Of a DNA stretch of 64,000 bases, positions 37,289 through 48,399 are shown in pieces. The first letter of the stretch is position 1, and each line of letters begins with the position of its first letter. The DNA comes from Brasenia schreberi (taxonomy: Eukaryota; Streptophyta; Magnoliopsida; Nymphaeales; Cabombaceae). The notes below the pieces were generated by a model, which was given only the letters and a program-made list of their open reading frames with translations, was not told the DNA's origin and searched no databases. The translations under genes were made by a program, and so were the position numbers. The DNA is taken from the NCBI GenBank assembly GCA_036023115.1, contig JAYKKT010000086.1:13345501-13409500 (forward strand). Reading direction: 5' to 3'.

Positions 37289-37475
37289 TACTATGGAGGG
37301 AAACGTAGTACAGGCATATATCCCTCCTCATAGAGAGACGCCTCTAGACCGCGTTTCCTTCCTTGAGAGAGACGTGGATGAGTCACGTCCCCTTCCTTAA
37401 GGGAAACGAGGCGACATGTCTCTTGAAGATGGAGATGTGCATGACCCACGTCTCGTTCAACCGAATAGTTTTTCT
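37289..37475. repeat. GAGAGACGTG/CACGTCTC motif array, MULE B left
   Basis: Alternating inverted motifs: GAGAGACGCC, GAGAGACGTG, CACGTCCCC, AAGGGAAACGAG, ACATGTCTC, GGAGATGTGC, CACGTCTCG at roughly 20-25 bp spacing. Same array type at 29999-30130, 32068-32135, 43865-43950, 46235-46275, 50545-50720, 52540-52710 and 56725-56905. Confidence 0.7.
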
Positions 37476-37813
37476 CTTGGTATTTGATATCCATATTTTT
37501 ATTATAAAATGACAAACAACTCGAATGAAAACACTTATGATAGAAGCAATTCAGATAAGACATTGATGGATCAATGTTCTTATCATACAATGACTAAAGA
37601 TTATGATAATGGTTTCAATACACCAGATGATGTATTTGTTAATTAGTTGGCAGAAGAGGTAGATGATGAATTTATTGATTGCGAGCCTATCCTATTTTCT
37701 TGTGTTTAAGACTAATGATATGGTTAAGAATCATATTAAATTTATTGACTATATAAGACTAGTTGAGAGAAGACATAACATTGTTATAATTATTAGTCGT
37801 TCGAACATCAAAG

Positions 37814-38028
37814 CAATGAATGGATTGCGTGTGAAAGGAGTGATAGGTATAGGCAATATCATGGTGTTGATATTGAAAGTACATGATAGACGAATACTAA
37901 GGAGTTATGTTATCAATAGCGCCAATGAATAGATTGTGTGTGAAAGGAGTGATAGGTATAGGCAAAATCATGGTATTGATGTTGAAAGTGTAGGGATGAA
38001 CACTAAGAAGTTATGTTATCAATAGCGT
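37814..38028. repeat. About 108-bp tandem duplication including a hAT end
   Basis: CAATGAATGGATTG...GGTATAGGCAATATCATGG occurs at 37814 and 37923. Copy 1 ends with CTAAGGAG followed by TTATGTTATCAATAGCG (37897-37921), i.e. the hAT target site plus the first 17 bases of the hAT TIR, before returning to MULE sequence. Confidence 0.85.
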
Positions 38029-40031
38029 GCTATAGCGACCGCTATAGTGCGCATTAAATAGCGGGCGGCCTTCTTGGGCACAATTAGCGCCGCTAACAAC
38101 ACTATAGCAGACCGCTATATCGTTAATAGCATACAATAGATATTGGGTAGAGTTGATCCACCCAACCCAATATCTACTAAAACCCTCGATTTGCTCTCTC
38201 TCCCACCTCTCTCTCTCTTCTCTCTCAAACTGAGGGTTGTGATGAAATATAGCCGTTCGTGAGCAGAGGTTTTATTTTTCTACTATCCCTTTCTCTACCT
38301 CTCTATTTTGTTGTTTAATGGTTGCCCCATCTTCTAGTAGTGGAATTTGTTTGCTCATCTTTGTGAGTTTGATTTATGGGGTTTGCTTTCCTTTTTCTTA
38401 ATGGTTCCCCCAAATAAACCAAATTTATGGGGTTAAAATAGTGGTTGTTTCTCTATTTCTCTTATTTGTTCCTCTAATCCTTCTAGTGGGGACTGGTCTT
38501 ATTGTATTTTAGAGGAGTAAAGTCTACTGTACAAGAAATAACAACTTTTGAAATAATGCATATTACTTTCTTACAAACTATTGAAGATTTAATCATGAAT
38601 AGTTGGGTGAAAGCCATGAAACTAGACCATTTAATCTTATGATTGCTTAGGTGAAGTTTACTGAAAATTGCTCTCTAGTTGATGTTTCCAGTGCCCTCAT
38701 ATGCAACAAAGTAGACATTTTTTATCTTGCAAAACTCAATGTTTGTATTCTATTATCTTGATTTGTTGCTATAGTGCTCAAATTTTATAATTTATTTGAA
38801 GAGGTTTTCTTGTTGTCAAACCCAAATTTAGTTACATTCATATCCTGTCCAATTTGTGTAATAAAGTTTCTTTTGGTTTGTTATATCATGATGCAAGATA
38901 ATTGCTTTGCTGCATTATCTAGTCATGGCCCTTTCAACATTTTCTTCAAGCTTTGTCCGGTGTTACTTTCTCCTCACCCCCCGCCTTTTTTCAGCACTAC
39001 AAGCTAAATATGTCATAATTTATCTTGCTGTGAAACTAAAACCAGAAACATCTTTTGACATTTTAAAAGCACTATTTACCAAATCTTGTTTACATGATTT
39101 TTTCAATCTGTTTGCTCGTGGAGAGATGTTAAATGCAATTAATAAGTGTAAGAGCTTGTTTTTAGAACAATTTCAGTACAAGAGGAAAAGGGGGTCAACT
39201 GTCTTTTAATAGGTTTGAAGTGGATCCTTTTTTGGACATAAAAGACCAAAGTAGAACGTGATCAAATCCACTGACTGCATTGACACAAGCTTGTGCTCAC
39301 ACACACAGTGTAGCATACATGTACACACTAATAGTTTCATACTTGACCCCCCTTTTTGAACATCCTAAAGGGCAAAGCAAATGCTGAATCCACTAAACTT
39401 TTTTCACACATAATTGCATACATGATAAGAAAAGTAGACATAATTATATAATTCTTAAACTAATGAAATCATTTGTATCATTTAAAGGTGGAACTTAGAA
39501 CCTACTTGGTAGCATACGAGGCAACAGGTAAATTCCTCCTCATACTCGTATGGAATTTTCATAATCTCTCTTTGAATGAAAGGTCATACTCAACACTTGA
39601 TTATTAGCCATTTTCTTTTGTTTCTTGTGAATTGCTTTCATTGGTGTTTAACAACAAATTCATAATTTTCATAATGTTAATGCAGATCATGGTGAAGTTC
39701 TTTGAGGTTATTGAACTTTCTGGTACCCTTTTCTCTTTCTTACACCTTTCTCTTTTCATAAAGTACTCAATTATGACTTCGGTTGTATCGTTTTCATGTC
39801 TCTATCTTTTTTTAGAAGTTAGAAGTAAAATTTGTTTATTTAGTTTGATTCATATTTATGAAAGAAGTGGTTGTATTTCTTAATATTTCTTAGAAATTAG
39901 AGAACCCATTATATATAATTTTTTAATCATAAATAAAAGTATAGCACTAAATCTATTATATCTCTACTACTGCTATATCAGGATTGATCACTAACAACCT
40001 GCTAACCACTATTGATAACATAGCTAAGAAG
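38003..40031. mobile_element. Non-autonomous hAT element nested in MULE B
   Basis: Element 38011-40023 (2.0 kb) between perfect 8-bp direct repeats CTAAGAAG (38003-38010, 40024-40031). TIRs: TTATGTTATCAATAGCG at the left; reverse of the right end CTATGTTATCAATAGTGG. Left subterminal region (38026-38150) has CTATAGCGACCGCTATAG-type motifs as in the hAT at 8067. No transposase found inside; the open frames there are short and unsupported. Probably mobilised in trans by a relative of the 1275-8067 element. Confidence 0.92.
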
Positions 40032-41869
40032 GTTTGCTGCCCCTTCTTATTAAGAGGAGAGGATGAAGTGGATGAACATTGGAAGTTGCATGTAGTGAAT
40101 GAGATACATAACCACCCTTTAGGATTATATCTCGAAGGACATGCTTTTATAGGGAGATTGTTGCAAACTGAAGCATAATCTCACACATTTGAAGTGGGTG
40201 TACGTGAAAAATATGAGTACGGCAAAACATATTTATTATACAAAGATGATAATCAAGAAGAAAAATCATGAGTATTTTACAACAAATACTACACGATCCA
40301 GACATTAACCATTATCATACATGATATTGTGAAGTCCCCGATATGGATACTATCAATGACATTGTATTGTGCATCCTCGTTTTGTGTACCTACTTCATTC
40401 ATTTCTGTGAGTATTAAAATTTAACAACATATATAAGATAAATATGTATTTTATTGTTGTATAATAATGTCTACCCTACATTATTGTTATTAATATTTAT
40501 ATATTTTTTAGGTATAAGATGCCTTCTTTCAGGTTGTTGGGTTCACATCAACATCTAAGAACTTCTCCATAGTCTTTGTTTTTATCAATATAAAAAAAAG
40601 AGAATAATGTTTAGGTATTGAAGTGTGTGAGAGAGTTATGCACTCCAAACAAAATAACCAATGTTATCTGTAATGATCATGATCCAGCTTTGCTTAATGC
40701 TATTCAAATAATTTTTATAGATGCGAAACACATTTTGGGTAAACGACATATAGGCAAAAATATTGAAGTTTTTATTATAAAGTTAACAAATAATAAAGAG
40801 ATGGTGAGTGCGTTTGTTGTAAGTTGAAGGAAGTTTGTCTACTCATTAGATGAAAATAATTACCAAGACGCAATGGAGGTAATGGAATTAAAGTTGAGAA
40901 AATTCCATGATTTATAAGCATCTTCGTAAATGCATGGGTAAATGTTATTAGAGATGAAAACTGAGGGTATAAAACCATTAGTACACTTAAGTGGTGGCGT
41001 GAAGCTTAGAGAATTTGCTTGAAGGAGGTAACATGTAGGTGTTACATATATGTACAAATTTTTATAGAAGATCATGATATTGATGCTAGTATTTGATGTA
41101 TTGCATACATGAGATATGGGTCATGCCCTAGTCAGTATTGGATGACAATGCAAGATATGAGTTTAGTTATCGCTACTCAATGGCACGTAGTATTGGTATT
41201 CTCTTTTATGATGGGGTTAACTATATTTATGCCATTGGTATCAAACACTGTGTAGTTTGTAGTGAGAGATGTGTGAGACATATGCTATCATTATGCTATA
41301 AGGCATTTTCTAGCAATGAGTATAATATCTATTTATTTCATTACATTATAGTGATAATTCATAGATTGAGGTAGATATTAATCCTCTATTTTGTTTCGTA
41401 GATGCAAATAACTGATGGCTCTTTAATGCCTTTTATCTTCTAATCATGACATTGTTACCAAGGTAAAAGTATTGGGGATTAGTGAACTATGTTTCATGAT
41501 ATATCAATGTATATACAATTGAGAGGACCAGGAGATGATGTTATACACGACATTGAGGACGATAACTGAGTATCAACTTTATAAAATAAGGTAGAGTATG
41601 AGATTTAAATGGATATGATGTATTATGTTGATTAATATAGTACGATATTTTACCAAAATATTTTTCGTTATAATCATCATTTACATATACAATGTTTCAA
41701 ATTTACAAAATAACATCTAAATACAATCCAAACAAAAAATGTGACTGAGCATTATTATCATCATCATCAAGTGTCAACTGATTGATTCAGTAGTGGCACA
41801 AGCTTTTAATGTACAGAAGTTGTACCAAGTGTCTCACGTATTGCACTCATATATTGGTATAAGAAATTA

Positions 41870-43830
41870 AGAGGAGAAAAGTTAGTATGAGAAAACGAAA
41901 AAGAAAAAATATCTAATATAAATATAATAATTTGTTTATCTGTATATAGAATGATATATTATGTTGCCTAGTTGGAGTAAGCCAAGCAGGACATAGTTGT
42001 CTGCTAGAATTTCTCAAAATAAATTAATACATTCTTTGAATTTACCACTCGATATATATATCATTACATTCATATGGGTATAATGTTGGGACTCTAAAAT
42101 GCTCAAGCTCAAAATAATGTGAGCGTTGAGCTTCTCAAGTTGAATCATGTGACTCATATTATACCTTATACGCGTATGGTTTCATATGTCTCTTTGTAAT
42201 GAATGTTCTTATCGCTGTTATTGGGATGCCTTAACGCTGGCCAAACTGTCGAACTATGTGATACGATAGCTTCTCAAGTTGAATCATGTGACTCATATTA
42301 TACCTTATACGCGTATGGTTTCATACGTCTTTTTGTAATGAATGTTCTTATCACTGTTATTGGGATGCCTTAACGCTGGCCAAACTGTTGAACTATGTGA
42401 TATGATATAAAAGGCTCCACAACATCTATGCATCAAATGTAACTATGATATCGTGACAACTTGTATGCATTAGAATTCATGTATTTTGTAGAACGATATG
42501 ATTGTCAATCAATATGCATTATACAAAATAACACATACGAATATATAACATTCAAAATACATGATCTGCCATAATTAAATAAAATTGCTTACGATATTAA
42601 GTTAGCCAATCAATAAAAGATTACCTGTGACATACACAACACATCCATCAGTCTACTCGTGGGTCTTTATCCTACCATTCTAGTCGTATAGCAAATCTAA
42701 AAGTTAGAAAATACTCAAATCCATGCCTATAATTAAGCATATATCTTCTTAATTTTTGAACAAAAAAGTTAAACTAAAAATAATGCAAGTAATAATAGTA
42801 AACATTATTACGTGAAGCAAAAAAGTAGTCCACTATGTTGTACTTCTATTCGGGATACCTTTCCTAGTTGTCTACACATATATATTAAGATAGTTGCACC
42901 TCATATGTAATTGTTAACGCTCTTACAATCGTATGCTAACAAATTTACAAGCATTATCAACACCCTATCTCTAGACTTATCATGATACAATGTGCAACCT
43001 AATTGATACAAGAAGAAACATAAGGTCTTATTTTCATTAATCAATCTCTTCCTTGCAAAATTAGTTTGGAGCACTTCAAACTTAACGACCTCGAACGTAA
43101 TCTCACATTCGACTTCATTGATGCTCATTCTCAACATATCACCTGCAAGTCCTTTCTTGCTTTCAGCCATTACCTTCTTTGTTAAGGCAACTAGTTATCC
43201 TCTTATTGGAAGACCAAGTAAATCATGAATATCATGAAACGTTATAGTCATCTCACCTGATGACATATAGAAGTTGTTTGTAACTGGTTGCCAACACTCG
43301 ATAAAAGCAGTTAACAATGCATGATCTATCATCTCATATAGTAAGCTCGTGTGTCAAATCAACCCAGTAGGATCTGTAAGATCAACCAAAATTTTGGACC
43401 TAATATCCGTTTTCTTCACTATCTAGGCTCTACCCATAGTGTAACGTGTATGAGATGTTATTACATTTCGTATTTCTTGTAAATATACATTATAATAGAG
43501 AGTATTGATATCAATAAGTGTATAAAAAATATTTCCATAAATTTACACTAAAGTTTTTAAGTACTTTTTTCTCCTAAATCTTATATGCAATGTGACTATT
43601 AAAGCTCGATAGTAATCCCAATATATTAGGACATCTCTCATCCTCATTATTTGTAATATCGATTTCAATATCTGAGGTTGATGTATCCTCCTCGTAACGT
43701 GAAGGGTCAACTTCATTTTCTCCTCATTGTCATCTATGGAGCATCATTTATATGAAATCGTGTTGCATCTCTTAGATAAAGCAGTAACATTACGGCCTCG
43801 TACTTGTGCAATATCAATCATATCTATAAA
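41870..43830 (-). pseudogene. PMD gene, MULE B
   Basis: Minus strand, the clearest PMD copy. After a splice acceptor TATAG at about 43827 the coding start is probably MIDIAQVRGRNVTALSKRCN. Then an acidic segment (STSDIEIDITNNEDER), DHALLTAFIECWQPVTNNFY (about 43310), SGEMTITFHDIHDLLGLPI (about 43260-43210), and open frame 43170-42901 with MLRMSINEVECEI, FFLYQLGCTLYHDKSRDRVL and LVNLLAYDCKS. This is the PMD order: W.P..H.F, GEMTITL.D...LLGLP, LL.LGC.LF.DKS..RV. A downstream CRQLGK motif follows. Breaks: several stops, including one after LPIRG. Confidence 0.78.
42129..42406. repeat. 139-bp tandem duplication
   Basis: Two adjacent near-identical copies (42129-42267, 42268-42406) starting AGCTTCTCAAGTTGAATCAT, differing at a few bases. 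Located downstream of the PMD 3' end, between the convergent genes. Confidence 0.92.
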
Positions 43831-44391
43831 AAAAATATATTTATGAGTTTAATGACTCGCTCAAAGTGAAAGATGCACCCCAGGCGCATCTCCCTCGAGG
43901 AGGGCAATTAACACCAAGCATGTCTCTATTTCATGCAACATTGGAAAAACAAAGATTTTTCGGTATCCAATAACATCAAAAAATGTCAAAAACTGAAAAA
44001 ATGAATGAAAATTGATACAATAATACAAAATCAATAACATACCTTGAAAAATCAATGAATCTGACTTTGAACCAGCTAAAGAAATCAGAAATCCCTTCTT
44101 CCTCTCCTTTTTCTTATCAATTCTTCCCAAATCTACTTCAGATTTGAATCTATTTTTGATAGAAATAACTATAAATCTATTAATATGTGGCTAAAATGAA
44201 GCAGGAAGTAAAAAATGGTTGAAGAAACAGAAGAAAATGGGAGTTAGGGGTCGATTCACATATGATGAGAGAGAAAGTTTAGTTTTAAGCAACAATGATA
44301 TTTTGGTAATTAGAAAATGATTAGGAGCATTTTGAAAAATGAGGTGTGTATAGTAAAAGAAATGTACGGGTATCAATCCGGCTTGCTAATT

Positions 44392-44964
44392 TGTTGGGTG
44401 AACTTTGTAATTCTAACGTACTATTTTCTCATATTCTACTAAAATGGTGAAGCGAGTGGCTCCAATTCATGTGAAATGACTTTTAAAAAGTCGACTTGAA
44501 TATGAAAGTATTGAATAAAAAATAGTAAAGGTGTAGCAAATCTTTCAATTCATGACATAATTTTGTCTCCTCCTTTCTATCTATTTATCTATATTATATA
44601 TATATAGTCAGAGTTGATAGTCATTCACGTCATGTAATGCTACATTACTCATGCTAAAAAGAAAATTTTAATTAAAAAAAAATGAACGATTAAAATTAAA
44701 AAAGTAAAAAGCAAAAGTTACTTTTTAAAAAAATATAAACTTGTACTTATTTCTATGTTTTACTTTTCTTAATATAAATCATTTGTCCATCCAATCTTAT
44801 GGTACCAAATTTCAGTGCATAAACGAAGGTCTACCAAAAAAAATTACATTATAAGGCCACCAAGTTGGAATTAGGAGTTGAGACTCCTATCCTATCACAT
44901 CATGAAGCATAGAACTGAACTTAGACCGAATAATTATCCCATATCCTTCGTCGTCCACTGTCAC
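44392..44964. other. AT-rich spacer, nothing recognised
   Basis: No coding or mobile-element signature seen. Contains a short TA run near 44593 and A/T-rich blocks. Confidence 0.4.
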
Positions 44965-45129
44965 GCTGGAAGGACATATTTGGCAAGGCAATCTGCACAC
45001 TTCTGTACATATGGCCAGCTGGAAGGACATATTTGGCAAGGCAATCTGCACACTTCTGTACATATGGCCAGCTGGAAGGACATATTTGGCAAGGCAATCT
45101 GCACACTTCTGTACATATGGCCAGCTGGA
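44965..45129. repeat. 53-bp minisatellite, 3 identical copies
   Basis: GCTGGAAGGACATATTTGGC... repeats with exact period 53 at 44965, 45018 and 45071; a partial GCTGGA starts a fourth at 45124. Period is not a multiple of 3, so the same sequence is read in three frames by the overlapping open frames; these are not genes. 45130-45914 shows nothing else I can name. Confidence 0.95.
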
Positions 45130-46299
45130 CGTCCAAAGCTTAAGACACAGACCGTACCTTCGAATCTGATTTAAGAATCACCTTTCTATATCCCCTTTTC
45201 CATGCTAAGTTCAATAAGCCAACAATCCCTCTAGAACTTGTGACATCGCTATTACCCACATCTCTCATTTGGCATTGGTAGCGACAAGGGTCCAAAGGGA
45301 TGCAATGTCCCACCATAAGTTAGGGTTCTCTTGTGAACACTTGAGATTGGATTCTTCATGTAGTGCTATGCGACCATAATAAGATTTTTAAATTTCTTTC
45401 CCAAGAAGCAATTTTGGAAGTGTTGGCCTTTTGGTATGGCCAGAGTTTCGTTAATTGTTGACTGGTCCCGAATCATGCTAAACTCCTGCAATTTGGTCAC
45501 CGCAAGCCTCATCAAAAAGGAGATCTTTTGCAAACACTAGGTAGGTATATTGAATCTCTCTTGGTGAATTCAAACGGCTTCCATCTGCCATGAAACTTGA
45601 TCCTGAATAAGATGTGTAACTTTTCTCAGGCATATTACAAAGAGATAGTGTGAAAGTTCGATCCTTTTGTCGTTAACCTCTTGATGGATTGAATGAAGGT
45701 ACAAAACTACCCAGCTATGAATGGAGGTAAAGGTAACACATTCCATAATAATAGAGACGGGTATTCTATAACAGGATTGATATGCGCACACCCCTTTGAC
45801 AATGCTCACATACCTTTTCTTTGTTTTTTCAAAACACCTCTCGTCATTATTAGTAATCATGAAAATATCCTTCCTCCTGAAAAATGGGATACCCTCTATC
45901 CTCTTCCGTGAACCATCTTACAACTCCCGTTTTCATCAATTCTTCTGACCATTTTTCGCTTTGTGCCTCATTCTAGTCATGTAGTACTTGATTTATAACC
46001 ATTTTTAGCAAAAAAAAAGATTAAAAACTACCGAAATGGTAGACTTAGGAAGAACCGATAAGAGAAAAGAGAGAAAGAAGGGAAATCCGATTTCTTGAGC
46101 CGATTCAAAGAATGATTCATCGATTTATCGAGATATATTGTTGATTTTGTGTTATTGATTAATTTTCCATTCATTTTAATCAACTTATAATGCAATTTAT
46201 TGCCAAGAAAACTAAAGTTATTGTGTCATATATTTGGGAGATGCAACCCAGGCGCATCTGCAATAAGCTGATAGCTTGAACCTCATAAATTAATTTTTT

Positions 46300-46930
46300 A
46301 TGTAGATATAACTAGTAGAGCATAAGTACAACCCCATAACATCACCGCTTTATTTAGGAGATGCAACATGGAGGAAGCCCCATAGATGACAATGAGGAGA
46401 AGAGAAAGATGGCCATTCATATGACGAGGAGTATACTTCAACCTCAGATATTGAGATCGATATTGCAAACAATGAGGATGAGAGATCTCTTGATATGTCG
46501 GAATTACTCCCAAGCTTTAAAGGTCATATTGTATATAAGATTTGGGAGGAGGTGTACATGGAGTCCTAACACTTTACCGTATGAGTGTGAGGAGATGTAT
46601 TTGGAGTGGTACATTCAAAAGATATATCAATTTATTTTATAATATTCTAGCAGTCAGTTGTGTCATGCTCAACCTGCTTCAGCTAGGCAATGTGATATAT
46701 TATTTTACATAAAAGTAAATGAATCATTATATTTCTATTAGTAGCAACTTTGTACATGTTTTTCTTTAACCCCATATATTAACTTTATTCAACTAAATTT
46801 CTTACAACAGCATATGAGTATGATATGTGAGGCACTTTCAACAACTTTAGTATATTTAGAGCTTATGTCACGACCATTGTCGGGTGACCCTATGTTACTA
46901 GCCTCATAGAGACAATGATGAGTGATATTT
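46300..46930 (+). pseudogene. PMD gene remnant, MULE C
   Basis: Begins after a conserved acceptor TATGTAG/ATATAAC (46300) shared with copies B and D. Open frame 46361-46642 corresponds to the acidic N-terminal segment and the start of the conserved part (compare IL-RS-N-EDER in copy B). A C-terminal piece at about 46840-46910 reads LVYLELMSRPLSGDPMLL, parallel to copy D. The central PMD motifs are deleted. Confidence 0.6.
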
Positions 46931-47131
46931 TTGGTTTGAGTTATATGTATGACGCTATTTTGTAAATTTTAAACATTGCATATATAAAAGACAATTGTAA
47001 TGAAAGAGATTTAGTTTCTTTGCTATGGAAGCTGATATACATAATTGTAATAAAATGTCATACTCTCTCAATCAACAAAATACATGATTGTCATTTAAAG
47101 TCCGAAATCATACAATTTCATATATAAATGG

Positions 47132-48222
47132 ACAATAACACTTAGTCATTGGCTCTCTGGTATGTTGCGCCGACATTTTTCAAACCAAAGAGCATGACTG
47201 TATAGCAGTATGTGCCCCATGGGGTTGTGAATGCGGTCTTACCCTGATCTCGTGGACTTAACTTAATTTGATTATAGCCTGAATAGCCATCCATAAACGA
47301 AAACATTTCATGATTTGCAGTACTATCGAATATCAAATCTATGTTTGGTAAAGGATAATTATCCTTTGGAGTGGCTTTATTCAGGTTTCTGAAATCGATG
47401 CATATTCGAATTTTCCCATTGGTTTTTCGAACTACAACGATATTTGACAACCAATCAGAATACGCAATGGGTTTTATAAATCCGGCTTTTAATAGATCTT
47501 CTAAACCCTCTTTAACTTGCGTGTGTACATTCGGGTGTATTTTCCTAAGCTTCTGCTTTATGGGTTTTACATCTGCATCTAAGGAAAGACGATGTTCGAC
47601 AATGCTGGGGTCTATGCCCGGCATGTCTTCATACGTCCATGCAAACACATCTAAATAGGTTCGTAGAAATGCAATGAATGCTGATCTTTCATGTTCATGC
47701 AAACATGCGCCTATCTTGATGAGTTTGGGATTGGAATTACTCCCTAGGTTTACTTCTATGAAATCTCCTCCTACTGAATTGGAAGGTCTTTCAAAATCGA
47801 GAATTTTGTGAAATTCTAGGAGCTTAGAAGTGGGATCTTCCTCAAGGGGATCCACTTCTGGGCTTCGATCATTCTCGTGGGTTATAGACCCGAGGGAATT
47901 TGATGCGTGAGTTTTCAAAAGACCTGGTTTTATACTTGGATTTTCAATTGATTTCGAAATTTTTGGTCTGGCTATGTAGACGAAGTTTCTTAAATCCTTT
48001 TCTTTTTCCAAAGTCCTACCAGGAGCAACTATGTACAAAATCTTTTTGGTATTTTGTGGATTTTTGATTTTTTTGGTTTTTTGCAAAACAAGAACTTTAG
48101 GAACTATACAAACCACTCTATTTTTGAGTTTTTGATTTTCCATTGTTTTTGGTTTTTGTCCTTTTTCGATTTTTTTGATTTTAAGTTTTTCAAATTCCCT
48201 ATACTTTCATCACAATAACACT
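47132..48222 (-). mobile_element. Gypsy pol piece flanked by 11-bp direct repeats
   Basis: Insert 47143-48211 (1.07 kb) lies between perfect copies of ACAATAACACT (47132-47142, 48212-48222). It contains only internal Tat/Ogre-type pol sequence, with no LTR, PBS, polypurine tract or poly(A). Confidence 0.8.
47142..48143 (-). pseudogene. Ty3/gypsy (Tat/Ogre-type) protease-RT linker and RT fragment
   Basis: A clean 333-codon open frame. Residues 1-110 are linker. From about residue 150 the text is typical of Tat/Ogre RT: FLRTYLDVFAWTYEDMPGID, PSIVEHRLSL, KQKLRKIHPN, then RT blocks KTNGKIRICIDFRNLNKATP, KDNYPLPNIDLI, FSFMDGYSGYNQI, KTAFTTPWGTYCY and FGLKNVGATYQRA. It stops just before the YVDD catalytic box because the insert ends there (a one-base insertion then TAA). 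RT copies the element RNA; this fragment lacks the catalytic aspartates YVDD and RNase H. Absence of stops over 1 kb suggests a recent source. Confidence 0.9.
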
Positions 48223-48399
48223 GATGTGTTGGAAAAATAAGAGGTATCAGAAAGCCATTAGCCATATGCATCGGCGAAAAAACATAAATAAAATAAATGA
48301 TTAATATTTATTTCAATCTATGAAGTATCTACATAACATAATGATATATACAAATATTATGATCACCACTAAAATATACTTATAAAACATGATTCTATA

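Larger units (their letters stand above)
37560..41400 (+). pseudogene. MULE transposase, copy B
   Basis: Plus strand. N-terminal block at 37625-37800 (AEEVDDEFIDCE, HIKFIDYIRLVERRHNIV). The gene is split by the hAT; removing it joins NTKK to VCCPFLLRGEDEVDEHWKLH (40031-40090), with HNHPLGLYLEGHAF, the conserved N-terminal domain of MULE transposases. Catalytic part: VVGFTSTSKNFSIVFVF (about 40530), then open frame 40618-40827 with RELCTPNKITNVICNDHDPA and LLNAIQIIF plus KRHIGKNIE. The C-terminal part after 40830 is badly shifted. Role: excision and integration of the MULE. Stops at several points make it inactive. Confidence 0.75.
36873..44390. mobile_element. MULE copy B with target duplication (transposase and PMD)
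   Basis: Element 36882-44381 (7.5 kb) between 9-bp direct repeats CTTGTTAAT (36873-36881) and CTTGCTAAT (44382-44390), one mismatch; 9 bp is the Mutator size. The TIRs share CTTTTACTATACA and AGATTTTCT/CATTTTCT segments. Transposase on plus, PMD on minus, convergent. Contains a nested hAT (38011-40023). Inserted about 500 bp downstream of the CHUP1-like gene. This is the best-bounded copy of the family. Confidence 0.88.
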
